DNA of 54,196 nt, taken from assembly GCA_946480055.1 (NCBI GenBank), contig CAMLID010000020.1, positions 1 to 54,196 of the forward strand, written 5' to 3'. The number at the start of each line of letters is the position of its first letter. The stretch's first letter is position 1. Source of the DNA: an uncultured Lysobacter sp. (GTDB lineage Bacteria > Pseudomonadota > Gammaproteobacteria > Xanthomonadales > Xanthomonadaceae). A program made the translations under genes and the position numbers. The notes beneath the pieces are model-generated. The model made no database searches, was not told the DNA's origin, and saw only the letters and a list, made by a program, of their open reading frames with translations. This document shows, piece after piece, positions 44,099 through 52,970 of this stretch.

Positions 44099-44493
44099 GC
44101 GTCCTCCTGCGCCAGCGCAGCAAGGATCGGGCAGCGCTCCAACGCTCCGTGCCCGGGGCAGGCATCGACCAGCACACGCAGCCCGTCGCGGATGCGGCTG
44201 AGTTCGGCCAGCTTTTGCTCGACGTCGGCGAGCTTCTCGCTCGCGGTCGCCTTGAGGCTGCCCATGTCGTCGTCGCGACGCGAGGACAGTTCGAGCAGAT
44301 CGCGGATTTCGACCAGGGTGAAGCCCAGCGCCTTGGCGCGGCGCAGGAAACGCAGGCGCTCGACATCGCGCTCGTTGTAGGCGCGGTAGCCCGAGGCCTG
44401 GCGTTCGGGCGGAGGCAGGATGCCGTTGCGTTCGTAGTAGCGCACAGTGTCGATGGGAACGCCGGCGCGTTTGGCCAGTAGACCGATCTGCAT
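44095..44493 (-). CDS. MerR-family metal-responsive regulator (CueR-like)
   Basis: A 132-residue MerR protein. The N-terminal winged HTH has [20 protein letters not shown] and the [20 protein letters not shown] segment, then a dimerisation helix (about 75-110). The C-terminal metal loop has two cysteines in [14 protein letters not shown], much like the Cys pair of CueR, so Cu(I) is the probable inducer. The promoter upstream has a perfect 16-base dyad between its hexamers. It is coupled to the copper ATPase. ATG 44493 is chosen by homology. Confidence 0.9.
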
Positions 44494-44528
44494 GGCATGC
44501 AATCCGTATCGGAGTGGAGTTGGAGCCA

Positions 44529-44559
44529 GTGTCCGGGCTGGACCATGGTCCAGAGTCAA
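44529..44559 (-). promoter_or_regulatory. MerR-type promoter of the merR-ATPase unit
   Basis: On the minus strand TTGACT (44559-44554) is followed at once by the dyad CTGGACCATGGTCCAG (44553-44538), then GACACT about 20 bases after the -35. The long spacer filled by a palindrome is the hallmark of MerR-controlled promoters. Confidence 0.75.
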
Positions 44560-44604
44560 GCCCTGTATCCGGCGGCGAGGGCCGCCGCCGAATGCGGTTC
44601 ACGA

Positions 44605-45174
44605 TCAATACCGCGCGTAGACCGTGCTCTTGCCGTCGCCGCCCACCAGTTCGACGGCGTAGGCCTGGGCACTGCCGTCGGGCATCTCCATGCCGGGCGA
44701 CCCGGCCGGCATGCCGGGCACGACCAGGCCGCGCGCCTTGGGTTTTTCTTTCAGCAGACGCCGGATGTCGGCGGCGGGTACGTGGCCTTCGACGAAGTAG
44801 CCGCTGACTTCGGCGGTATGGCACGAACCCTTGCCGTAGGGCACGCCCAGACGCTCCTTGATCGGGTGCAGATCGTCGTGATCGCGCACCTCGATTTGGA
44901 ACCCGGCCGCACGCACGTGCTCGACCCAGAGGCTGCAGCAGCCGCAGGTCGGACTCTTGTGCACCACTATCTTCGGCAAAACTGCGGACGCGGCCGCATG
45001 CTTGCCGTGATCGACGTGATCGGAGTGCGGCTGCGCGGATGCGACGGTGGAGATCGCTGCGGTCGCGGTCGGAGCCGCTTGGGCGGCTGTGTCCGGTGCG
45101 GCCGCGCCGCTGCAGGCGCTGGCCATCAACGCGACGCCCAGCGCGACAGCGAATCGGTTCATCGTAAGTTTCAT
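44605..45174 (-). CDS. copG: DUF411/CopG-like copper-binding lipoprotein
   Basis: A 189-residue periplasmic protein. The signal ends in the lipobox-like ASAC near residue 21, then comes an Ala/His spacer ([10 protein letters not shown]). The DUF411 domain has [14 protein letters not shown] near 75, [19 protein letters not shown] near 117 and a [15 protein letters not shown] segment near 150. The CGCC cluster plus later Cys and Met residues are those of CopG proteins, thioredoxin-fold copper binders linked to copper resistance. It is the last gene of the copLAB transcript, 15 bases after the cytochrome gene. Confidence 0.85.
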   Translation of the reverse strand: MKLTMNRFAVALGVALMASACSGAAAPDTAAQAAPTATAAISTVASAQPHSDHVDHGKHAAASAVLPKIVVHKSPTCGCCSLWVEHVRAAGFQIEVRDHDDLHPIKERLGVPYGKGSCHTAEVSGYFVEGHVPAADIRRLLKEKPKARGLVVPGMPAGSPGMEMPDGSAQAYAVELVGGDGKSTVYARY

Positions 45175-45189
45175 GCCAAGTCCTCGCAG

Positions 45190-45996
45190 TCAGTGCGCAT
45201 GTTTGTGCGCGTCGTGTTCGTCGGCGGGCGGTTCGGGCGCAGGCGCGGGTGACGGTGCGACCGTCTTCGTCGGCAGCTTTGGCGCCGGTGCATGCGCATG
45301 CGGTTTGCCATCGGCATGGGCGTGGCCAGGCGCTGCTTCGGTACTCGCTTCGCTGGTCGCCGGCTTCATCGCCGCATCGTGGTCCTGATGTCCGTGCTCC
45401 TGCATTTCCGCAGGCGCTGCCTCGTCGCCATGGTGGCCGCCTCCGTCCGACGGGGTTTCCCCACCGCCGTGCGAATGACCGCCGCTTTCGGCGACCAGGG
45501 CGCGGTACCGGGCCGGGTCCATCGTCGGCAAAGCCTGCAGCAGGGCCGCCATGTTCCAGATGTACTCGTCGTCCATGCTGCCGCCCCAGGCCGGCATGCC
45601 GGAGGCCTTGATGCCGTGCTTGATGGTCCAGAACGCATGCCTGGGATCGACCGATGTCTTGCTGAGATCGGGCGGGGCAGGGTAGAGGCCGCGGCTGAGC
45701 TCGGTGCTCTGCATGCCCGGCGCCAGGTGGCAACCGGAACACATGGCTTCGTAGTTGCCGGCGCCCTGGCGGATGCGCGCCGGGCTGGCCAGATCCGGCG
45801 GCGTCTGCAGGTCGTCCGCACGCGCGGCGATCGAGCGCTCGCGTACGTTTTCCAGCAGCGCATACACCGGTCGCGTATGCGGCGTATCTGCGCCGACGTC
45901 GTAGATGCCGGCCCAGACGAAGCCGCCGGCCGCCACGGCCAATGCCGTCGCGGCGATGGCGATCGCCACTGCCGTCTTTCGGGTTGTGATGGTCAT
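45190..45996 (-). CDS. c-type cytochrome with His-rich C-terminal tail
   Basis: A 268-residue exported protein. A membrane or signal helix occupies residues 8-30, followed by a single cytochrome c domain: heme motif C86-S-G-C89-H90 and probable distal Met134 in ASGMPAWGG. From about residue 165 a tail of roughly 100 residues is rich in His (15), Ala, Pro and Glu, with HSH, GHHG, HAHAD and HKHAH clusters. The tail has no fold signature and looks like a metal sponge. It sits between copB (10 bases) and copG (15 bases), so a role in copper redox or capture is likely. Confidence 0.85.
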   Translation of the reverse strand: MTITTRKTAVAIAIAATALAVAAGGFVWAGIYDVGADTPHTRPVYALLENVRERSIAARADDLQTPPDLASPARIRQGAGNYEAMCSGCHLAPGMQSTELSRGLYPAPPDLSKTSVDPRHAFWTIKHGIKASGMPAWGGSMDDEYIWNMAALLQALPTMDPARYRALVAESGGHSHGGGETPSDGGGHHGDEAAPAEMQEHGHQDHDAAMKPATSEASTEAAPGHAHADGKPHAHAPAPKLPTKTVAPSPAPAPEPPADEHDAHKHAH

Positions 45997-46006
45997 GGTC
46001 GCGTCC

Positions 46007-47074
46007 TCAGAACCAGATCCGCACGCCGGCGACGACGCGGGTGTCCTCGCGGGCCTGGCCTTCGTCGCGGCGCAGGTCGGCGGTGTTGCCGAACGCACGT
46101 TCGTGGACCACGCCGACGTAGGGCGCGAAGCGGCGGCTGAACTCGTAGCGCAGGCGCAGTCCGGCTTCGAGCGTGCTCAGTCCCGAACCCACGCCACGCC
46201 GTTTGTCCTGGCTGCCGTTGAATTCGAGTTCGACCAGCGGTTGCAGGATCAGGCGATTGGTGAGCAGCACGTCGTATTCGGCCTCGACATTGGCCGCGAC
46301 GCGTCCGGACGCGCCGACGTAGGCGGTGGCCTGGACCTCGAACTTGTACGGCGACATGCCTTGCAGACCGACCGCGAACCAGTCCTGCGAGCGGCCAGGC
46401 TTGAAGTCGTGCTTCGCGCCGACCACCACGTCCCACCAGGGTGTGATGCTGCGGCCGTAGAGCGCCTCGAGGTTGGCCGACTCGGTGACGCCGCCTTCGC
46501 GTTCGCCTTCGCTGCGCAGCCACAAGCGATTGAGATCGCTGCCGAACCAGGCCGTGGCTTCCCAGGCCTCGCCGCGGCCATGATCGGTATCGCCGACTTC
46601 GAGGCGGTCGAACAGCACATAGCTGTTGAACTCGCGCGCGTGCTGCATGTGATGCTGCAACGGCGGGAACGCGGCAGCGCGATCGGCGTCGGTGACGGGG
46701 GGAATCGGTTCGCGCGGCGTTTGGTCGGCTGCGGATGCCGGCGCATGGCCCATAGCGGCATGGCCCATCTTCGTATGATCCATCCCGCCCGACTCGGAGT
46801 CGGCCTTGCTGGGCGCGTCATGCCCCATCGCCGCGTGGTCCATCTTCGAGTGGTCCATCTTCGAGTGGTCCATATCGCGATCGTCCGCGTCCTTGACGGG
46901 TGGCGTGTGGCCCATCGCCGCGTGATCCACGACCGGCTCGGTCGGCGCCGGCGCGGGTTCGGGCGGGGGCGGGGCTGCATGCGCGCCATGCTGCTGGGCC
47001 TGCGCGGCTCCGGCGAATACGAGCGTCAACGCAGCAGCGAGCGCGGCGGGACGGGAGAAGTGGAGGGCGCTCAT
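46007..47074 (-). CDS. copB: Copper resistance protein B (outer membrane)
   Basis: A 355-residue protein with signal peptide (cleaved near AQAQ, residue 26). A Met/His-rich region follows at about residues 45-125 with repeated MDHSKMDH and AAMGHD units that can bind Cu. The CopB beta-barrel domain comes next (FDRLEVGDTDHGRGEAWEA to the C-terminal VVAGVRIWF, with terminal Phe as in outer-membrane proteins). It overlaps the copA stop (ATGA), so CopA and CopB are coupled as in Xanthomonas and Pseudomonas. Confidence 0.95.
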   Translation of the reverse strand: MSALHFSRPAALAAALTLVFAGAAQAQQHGAHAAPPPPEPAPAPTEPVVDHAAMGHTPPVKDADDRDMDHSKMDHSKMDHAAMGHDAPSKADSESGGMDHTKMGHAAMGHAPASAADQTPREPIPPVTDADRAAAFPPLQHHMQHAREFNSYVLFDRLEVGDTDHGRGEAWEATAWFGSDLNRLWLRSEGEREGGVTESANLEALYGRSITPWWDVVVGAKHDFKPGRSQDWFAVGLQGMSPYKFEVQATAYVGASGRVAANVEAEYDVLLTNRLILQPLVELEFNGSQDKRRGVGSGLSTLEAGLRLRYEFSRRFAPYVGVVHERAFGNTADLRRDEGQAREDTRVVAGVRIWF

Positions 47075-48873
47075 TCTTCGACCCTCACTTCGCGCATCAT
47101 GCCCGCTTCCATGTGATAGAGCAGATGGCAGTGATAGGCCCAGCGGCCGAGCGCATCGGCACGCACGCGGTAGCTGCGACGCGTTCCCGGCGGCATGTCG
47201 ATGGTGTGCTTGCGGACCTGGAACTCGCCCCTTTCGTCCTCCAGATCGCTCCACAGACCGTGCAGATGGATCGGGTGGGTCATCATGGTGTCGTTGACCA
47301 GGGTGATGCGCATGCGCTCGCCGTAGTTCAGACGCAACGGTTCGGCATCCATGAACTTCTGGCCGTTGAACGACCACGCGAACTTCTCCATGTGGCCGGT
47401 CAGATGCAGTTCGACCGTGCGACTGGGATCGCGACCGTCGGGATCATCGAACAGGCTCTTGAGATCGGCGTAGCGCAGCACGCGGCGACCGTTGTCGCGC
47501 AGGCCGATGCCCGGATCGTCGAGCCGTGGCGTGCCGGTCATCGACTGCATGTCGATCAGCGGATTGCCGGTTTCGCTGGCCGGGTGCGCCGCGCCGCTCG
47601 CGTCCATGCCCGCCATGCCGTGTCCGGAGTGGTCCATGCCCGCCATGCCCATGCTTGCGCCGCAACTGCCCTCGGGCATCGTGTTCTTGGACGCGCCGTG
47701 GCTGTTGTGGTCCATGCCGCCATGGCCCATATCGTCCATGGTGAGGATGACACGCGGATCGGGCGCAGGCACCGGCGCGGACAGGCCCTCGCGTACCGCT
47801 AGCGTGCCGCGCGCATAGCCGGTGCGGCCCATGTCCTGGGCGAAGATCGTGTACGCGTCCTGACCGGAGGGTTCTACGATCACGTCGAAGGTCTCGGCCA
47901 CTGCGATGCGGAACTCGTCCACGCTGACCGGGTGGATGTACTGGCCGTCGGCGGCGACCACGGTCATCTTCAGCCCCGGGATGCGCACGTCGAAGTAACT
48001 CATCGCCGAGCCGTTGATGAAGCGCAGCAGCACTTTCTCGCCGGAACGGAACAGACCGGTCCAGTTGCCCGCCGGCGCCGCGCCGTTGAGCAGATAGGTG
48101 TAGGTGTGGGCGTTGATGTCCGACAGATCGGTCGGGGTCATGCGCATCCGACCCCACTGGCCGCGATCGCGCAGGGTCGCCGCCAGCCCGTGCTCGCGCG
48201 CATCGCGGGCGAAGTCGCCGACGGTGCGCTTGTAGGTGTTGTCGTGGTCCGACATCTTCTTCATGCGCCGGAACAGCGCGGCCGGATCCAGGTCGGTCCA
48301 GTCCGACAGCAGCACCACGTGCTCGCGGTCGTAGTGGAACGGCGGCGGCTGCAGCGGATCGATCACGATCGCGCCGTACAGCCCGGCCTGCTCCTGGAAC
48401 ATCGAATGGCTGTGGTACCAGTAGGTGCCCGACTGGCGCAGCTGGAAACGGTAGACGAAGGTCTCGCCCGGCGGAATGCCGTCGAAGCTCAGGCCCGGCA
48501 CACCGTCCATGTTGGCCGGCAGCAGGATGCCGTGCCAATGGACCGAACTGGTGTCGCGCAGACGGTTGGCGACGCGCAAGGTCACCGTGTCGCCTTCGCG
48601 CCAGCGCAGGATCGGCGCAGGCAGCGAACCGTTGACGGTGATCGCGGGGCGCACGCGGCCGGTGTAGTTGACCTGCGCGGCATCGATGGCCAGGTCGAAA
48701 TCGCGACCGCTGAGTTCCCGCGCGGCTGTGGCTAGCGCGGTGCCCGCGAACGCGGGCGAGCGCCACAGGCCCAGGCCCGCGGCGACGCCGCCTACGGCCA
48801 GGCCGGTGACGAAACGCCGGCGCGAAGGCTCGGCCAGGGTATCCGGCCGTCGGCCGGAGAAATCGTAAGACAT
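47071..48873 (-). CDS. copA: Periplasmic multicopper oxidase CopA
   Basis: A 600-residue oxidase of the PcoA/CopA type that oxidises Cu(I) and stores copper. A Tat signal is at the start (SRRRFVTGLAVGG). Copper ligands: HWHGILLP near 100, YWYHSHSMFQEQ near 140, HPIHLHG near 540 and HCHLLYHMEAGMM near 585. A Met/His-rich insert near 385-430 (MGHGGMDHNS, MAGMDHSGHGMAGMD) is typical of copper-storage forms. ATG 48873 puts the twin-Arg signal about 20 residues in. It lies 124 bases after copL and overlaps copB. Confidence 0.96.
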   Translation of the reverse strand: MSYDFSGRRPDTLAEPSRRRFVTGLAVGGVAAGLGLWRSPAFAGTALATAARELSGRDFDLAIDAAQVNYTGRVRPAITVNGSLPAPILRWREGDTVTLRVANRLRDTSSVHWHGILLPANMDGVPGLSFDGIPPGETFVYRFQLRQSGTYWYHSHSMFQEQAGLYGAIVIDPLQPPPFHYDREHVVLLSDWTDLDPAALFRRMKKMSDHDNTYKRTVGDFARDAREHGLAATLRDRGQWGRMRMTPTDLSDINAHTYTYLLNGAAPAGNWTGLFRSGEKVLLRFINGSAMSYFDVRIPGLKMTVVAADGQYIHPVSVDEFRIAVAETFDVIVEPSGQDAYTIFAQDMGRTGYARGTLAVREGLSAPVPAPDPRVILTMDDMGHGGMDHNSHGASKNTMPEGSCGASMGMAGMDHSGHGMAGMDASGAAHPASETGNPLIDMQSMTGTPRLDDPGIGLRDNGRRVLRYADLKSLFDDPDGRDPSRTVELHLTGHMEKFAWSFNGQKFMDAEPLRLNYGERMRITLVNDTMMTHPIHLHGLWSDLEDERGEFQVRKHTIDMPPGTRRSYRVRADALGRWAYHCHLLYHMEAGMMREVRVEE

Positions 48874-48997
48874 CGTCGAACTCCACAAGAATCGGGAACG
48901 CCGGTGCGCGATGCGACCGACGGCACGAGGTCCGCGGCGGACGCTAGCGCCGCACGGAACCCGTCAAAGCGCACCGCAGGCGCGGTGCGCAGGACGA

Positions 48998-49477
48998 TCA
49001 AACGATGGGAGGTCGAATCGGGGAGGGCAGGGCCGGCGCGTCGTGATCGACGGGCATCGGCTGGGCGATCATGGCGTGACCGATATGCGCGCCGCCCAGG
49101 GCGAAGGCGATCGCGGTCGCCGGCGCGGGCTGCAGGCAGGAACAGGTGCAGGTCGGCGACTTGCAGCAGTCCGGCGCCGAGGCGTCGGGCGCATGGCCGT
49201 TACCGTGATTGCTGTGTTCGGCGGACATCGAGGCATGATCCATGTCCGTCATCTGCATGGCGTTTTGGCCCATGCCGTCATGAGTCATGTCGTCATGGGT
49301 CATGCTGTCATGGGCCATGTCGTGGGCCATGCCATCGTGGCAGGAAGTCTGCGCGATAGCCGCAGCTTCGATCGCCGCCGACATGTGGCTCAACTGCATT
49401 TGCGTGGACGCAACCGCGTACGCCGATCCATTGAGGATCAGGCCGACGCAGAGCAGCAGGCGCAGTAGGATCGACAT
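48998..49477 (-). CDS. copL: CopL family metal-binding regulatory protein
   Basis: A 159-residue protein with signal peptide (MSILLRLLLCVGLILNGSAYA). A Met/His-rich middle carries repeats such as AHDMAHDSMTHDDMTHDGM, and a Cys cluster lies near residue 105 (CCKSPTCTCSC). CopL stands before copAB in Xanthomonas and Stenotrophomonas and is needed for full copper induction. The start is ATG 49477; a GTG one codon earlier is an alternative. It is the first gene of the leftward copper transcript, about 60 bases after the second MerR-type dyad. Confidence 0.9.
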   Translation of the reverse strand: MSILLRLLLCVGLILNGSAYAVASTQMQLSHMSAAIEAAAIAQTSCHDGMAHDMAHDSMTHDDMTHDGMGQNAMQMTDMDHASMSAEHSNHGNGHAPDASAPDCCKSPTCTCSCLQPAPATAIAFALGGAHIGHAMIAQPMPVDHDAPALPSPIRPPIV

Positions 49478-49538
49478 CACTGCATTACTTTACCGCCAAG
49501 CACGCCGGCTTGTCGTCAAAATTGCGTGGAAGCCACGG

Positions 49539-49569
49539 TATCGGAGTCTGAACCATGGTTCAGGCTTAA
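49539..49569 (-). promoter_or_regulatory. MerR-type promoter of the copLAB unit
   Basis: The dyad CTGAACCATGGTTCAG (49548-49563) is nearly the same as that before merR (C/A and G/T exchanged symmetrically). TTAAGC precedes it as a weak -35 and GATAC lies about 20 bases on as -10. Weak hexamers fit an activator-dependent promoter. Confidence 0.65.
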
Positions 49570-49646
49570 GCCCGGTTGGAGGCGGATCGGGCGCCGATTG
49601 CGCTGCATTGACGCGCCAACGACGCCCCTGTCCTTATCTGTCGGAC

Positions 49647-50774
49647 ATGAGCCGACTCGCGCAGACAGCCGATCCGCAGGCGACCGCCCCCAGCCCGGGA
49701 TCTTTGCGCGATGCGGCCGCGGCCGGTCTGCGCTACGTCAACGACAGCGATCCGGGCATCGCGCGCCTGCGCTCGGGTCGGGGTTTCCGGTATCGCGACG
49801 CACAGGGCCGGGCCGTGCGCCATGCCGCCACGCTGGAGCGCATCCGCGCACTGGCGGTGCCGCCGGCCTACACCGATGTATGGATCTGCGCTCATCCCTA
49901 TGGCCATCTGCAGGCGACCGGGCGCGACGCCCGCGGCCGCAAGCAGTACCGCTACCACCCAGCCTGGCGGCATGCGCGCGACCACGGCAAGTTCGACCGT
50001 ATCGTCGAGTTCGGCGCGGCGCTGCCGCGGCTGCGCAGGCGCTTACGCGCCGACTTGAAGCAGGGCGGCTTCCCGCGCAGCAAGGTGCTGGCGATCGTCG
50101 TGGCTTTGATGTCCGACACCTTGCTGCGCGTGGGTAACGACACCTATGCGCGCAGCAACGGTACGTTCGGCCTGACCACGCTGCGCAACCGCCACCTGGA
50201 CTTCCTGCGCGGAGGGCGTGCGCGGCTGCATTTCCGCGGCAAAGGCGGGCAGCAACACGACATCGCGATCGACGACGCCGCGCTGGCGCGGCAACTCCGG
50301 CGCTGCCAGCAACTGCCGGGCCAGCTCCTGTTCCAGTACCGCGACGACGACGGCGCGATCCAGCCTGTCGACTCTGACGCGATCAACGCCTACTTGCGCG
50401 AGGCCATGGACGGCGAGTTCAGCGCCAAGGATTTCCGCACTTGGGGCGGCACGCTGGCAGCCTTCAAACGTTTGGCCCTGTTGCCGCTGCCCGAGGGCAG
50501 GGCAGGTCGAGCGCCCAGCGAACGCGCCTTGGCTCAGGTCGAGAAAGCCGTGGTGGGCGAGGTCGCGCAACTGCTGCGCAACACGCCGGCAGTCTGCCGC
50601 AAGTCCTATATCGACCCGGCGGTCTTTTCGGGTTGGCGCGAGGAGGCCCTGGCGCGCTACGCCGCCCAGGCACGCGGCGAGCGTCAATGGGAGCAGGCCA
50701 CGCTGCGATTCCTGAAGCATCGGCATGGCCGCAGGCAAAAGACCGGACGCGCGGGCGGTGCGGCGACTTCGTAG
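49647..50774 (+). CDS. DNA topoisomerase IB
   Basis: A 375-residue bacterial (poxvirus-like) type IB topoisomerase that relaxes supercoils through a 3'-phosphotyrosine. The N-terminal domain is residues 1-85 (RYVNDSDPGIARLRSGRGFRY, given as RYVNDSDPGIARLRSG). The catalytic domain has Arg in LLRVGNDTYARSNGTFGL near 160, Lys in HFRGKGGQQHDI near 195, Arg in SAKDFRTWGGT near 260 and Tyr in CRKSYIDPAVF near 325. ATG 49647 is preferred because the frame before it overlaps the copL promoter region. It is divergent from copL. Confidence 0.93.
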   Translation: MSRLAQTADPQATAPSPGSLRDAAAAGLRYVNDSDPGIARLRSGRGFRYRDAQGRAVRHAATLERIRALAVPPAYTDVWICAHPYGHLQATGRDARGRKQYRYHPAWRHARDHGKFDRIVEFGAALPRLRRRLRADLKQGGFPRSKVLAIVVALMSDTLLRVGNDTYARSNGTFGLTTLRNRHLDFLRGGRARLHFRGKGGQQHDIAIDDAALARQLRRCQQLPGQLLFQYRDDDGAIQPVDSDAINAYLREAMDGEFSAKDFRTWGGTLAAFKRLALLPLPEGRAGRAPSERALAQVEKAVVGEVAQLLRNTPAVCRKSYIDPAVFSGWREEALARYAAQARGERQWEQATLRFLKHRHGRRQKTGRAGGAATS

Positions 50775-50865
50775 TTCCGAGTTCGCGCGGGCACGCGCAT
50801 CGCTACGTCCATCGCAGAGCGATTCACGGCAAAATGGCGGGCCAGGTTTAGCGAACAAGGCGCCC

Positions 50866-52311
50866 ATGCGGATCGGAATCGACTTCGGAACCAGCTACTC
50901 GGCCGCCGGCGCGGTGGTCGACGGCCAGCTGCAGCTGATCCGCTTCGGCGACGACAGGCAGTTCCGCACGACCGTCTTCTTCCCGCTGCGGATGCCCGAC
51001 GTCGCCCAGTTCGAGCTGACCGAGCAATTGCACGAGCAGGTGAGGGCGCTGGTCGCCGGCGCGAAGCGCGACCAGACCCAGGAACTGGCGCGCGTGCAGC
51101 GCCTGCGCGAGGAAGCCACGCAGCGACCGGCGCACCTGCGCGCCGAGGCCCTGGCTCTGGTGCCGACGGTACGCAAGCAGTCGGACCACGAAATGCAGCG
51201 TGCCGCCGTCGTTGCGGTGCGCCGGCAGTGGGCGGCCGACGAGGTTCGCAAGGCGATGGAGGCGGGCGCGGACGTGCAGAACGCGCTGTACGGCGACGAA
51301 GCGGTTGAGGCTTACATGGCCAGCGGTACCGGCCACCTGGTGGTCTCGCCCAAGTCCATGCTGGGCTACAAACTCGAAGGCGGTGCTCGCGAGGCGCTGC
51401 TGCGGATCGCCACGCAGCTGCTGCGCCACATCCGCACGACCGCATCCGCGCAGTTGGGCACCGAGGTGCGCCAAGCGGTCATGGGGCGGCCGGTGCGCTT
51501 CCGCAGCAGCATGAAGGAGGCGGGCGGCGTGCAGGCTTTGGAGATACTCACCGACGCCGCACACGCCGCCGGCTTCGATGCCGTCGAATTCCTAGAAGAG
51601 CCGGCGGCGGCCGCCTACGGCTATCACCGCGGCCTGGCCGTACCAAGTCGAACGCTGATCCTGGATATCGGCGGCGGCACAACGGATATCGCGCTCGCCG
51701 ACGTCGGCGGGGCGGCCCCGGCGCCTGTCATCCACGGTTCCTGGGGTGACCCCGTCGGCGGTACCGACGTCGACATCGAGCTCAGCATGCGCGGGGTCAT
51801 GGCGCTGTTCGGCAAGGGCGTCACGCCGACAGCGGTGCACCGCTATTACGAGGCATCGACGGTCCACGACCTGGAGCGGCAGAACAACTTCCGTCAGGCG
51901 TCGTTCAAGAACGTGGAAGCGCCTTACGGCCCGCGCCTGGAGCGACTGCAGCTGCCTGGGCACACGGTGCGCCTGAACCGCGCCGTCGAGCGGGCCAAGA
52001 TCGGCCTGAGCGATCAGGATCAGGTCGGGTTCGAGCTCGACTACATCGAGGATGGGCTGCGAGCGCGCCTGGACAAGGAGCGGCTGCAGGATGCGGCCAG
52101 CCCGTTCTTGCGTCATCTGGGCGAACTCATGCGGCGGGCCAGGGCGGATCTTCCCAATGAGCCCGATAGCGTCTATCTCACCGGCGGCATGTCGCGTTCG
52201 CCTTACGTGCCGGCAGCCGCGAAGGAGGTATTCCCGGAAGCCAGGATCGTCGCCGGCGACGCGTCGCTGGGCGTGGTGACGGGATTGGCGCACGCGGCCG
52301 CGGCCGGCTGA
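50866..52311 (+). CDS. Hsp70-family chaperone, YegD-like
   Basis: A 481-residue actin-fold ATPase. The phosphate-1 loop IGIDFGTSYSAAGAV is at the N-terminus, EEPAAAAYGYHRG near 245, phosphate-2 ILDIGGGTTDIAL near 265 and the adenosine motif LTGGMSRSPYVP near 445. A long helical insert (about residues 60-150) is Arg/Gln-rich. It lacks the C-terminal substrate-binding domain of DnaK, as do YegD proteins, whose clients are unknown. ATG 50866 gives MRIGIDFG. It is 91 bases after topoisomerase IB, possibly in the same transcript. Confidence 0.9.
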   Translation: MRIGIDFGTSYSAAGAVVDGQLQLIRFGDDRQFRTTVFFPLRMPDVAQFELTEQLHEQVRALVAGAKRDQTQELARVQRLREEATQRPAHLRAEALALVPTVRKQSDHEMQRAAVVAVRRQWAADEVRKAMEAGADVQNALYGDEAVEAYMASGTGHLVVSPKSMLGYKLEGGAREALLRIATQLLRHIRTTASAQLGTEVRQAVMGRPVRFRSSMKEAGGVQALEILTDAAHAAGFDAVEFLEEPAAAAYGYHRGLAVPSRTLILDIGGGTTDIALADVGGAAPAPVIHGSWGDPVGGTDVDIELSMRGVMALFGKGVTPTAVHRYYEASTVHDLERQNNFRQASFKNVEAPYGPRLERLQLPGHTVRLNRAVERAKIGLSDQDQVGFELDYIEDGLRARLDKERLQDAASPFLRHLGELMRRARADLPNEPDSVYLTGGMSRSPYVPAAAKEVFPEARIVAGDASLGVVTGLAHAAAAG

Positions 52312-52970
52312 GTTTTCGATGTCAGCGTCGCCGGCGGTTGCCAAAGCCACGCAACGACGGGCCGCAGATCGACGACAGCGGGCTGTTGCTCAAGGATCTT
52401 TGAGTGGTCAGCTCAATGCAGGGATTGCGCAGTCCGTCCGCAAGGCACTGTTTTCCTTGACGTCTTGTGCGGCCGGGGGTGAGGGGATACCGACAAGGGC
52501 CCAGTCCGGCCTCGTGCCCAACCCACACCTCTATATTTACATAATATGCATTATGCGAAGTGTTCACAGATGGCTTCGCGCGGCGTTTAGCAAGGCTCTG
52601 GCGCGATGGTCCGCCGCATGGAGGTGGCGGGACAGGCGAAGTTGTTACATCCCGACAGGTAATGCTGTTACTTCGACCGAATTCGACCCGCTCAGCAAAA
52701 GTCACGTCTTTCCCTGATTCGTCGGTAGGACAAGAACTTGTGTTCGATCTGCCAGGTGATGCCGTGACTTTTTCCACGATGGTTCCGGCTCAAGAAATGT
52801 CACAGCGATACCTGTCGCCGCCTCAGCAAATGTCACATCTTTACCTGACAAAGTTGATGCGGTACCGCGCGCTTTCTACAGCTTGCCGCGGACTCATGCA
52901 ACGCTGCTTGTGATCACCCTGGTAAGTCGTGCTTCAATTGTCAGACGTATAGCTGCTTGCCGTTGAGCTC
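52312..52970. other. Gene-poor, lower-GC spacer at the island edge
   Basis: These 659 bases hold no coding frame I trust. Base composition becomes less GC-rich (for example the stretch around 52530-52560 and after 52780). Short open frames exist but are poor in conserved features and overlap repeats. Degenerate TGTCAC-containing repeats occupy 52634-52850. This may be a remnant of a mobile element. Confidence 0.5.
52634..52850. repeat. Cluster of degenerate TGTCAC-centred repeats
   Basis: Related units: CTCAGCAAAAGTCACGTCTT at 52691, CTCAAGAAATGTCACAGCGA at 52789 and CTCAGCAAATGTCACATCTT at 52822. Each is followed by a CCTGA/CCTGTCG-type end, and weaker matches lie at 52634-52665 (GTTACATCCCGACAGG). 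The last two start 33 bases apart. Origin unknown; it may be a decayed insertion or an array of protein sites. Confidence 0.6.

Noticed and set aside
52319..52913. Short open frames in the gene-poor spacer
   Set aside because: They have no conserved segments, overlap one another and the repeat cluster, and lack ribosome sites.
52312..52970. Complete insertion sequence
   Set aside because: Repeats are present, but no transposase or paired terminal repeats could be recognised.
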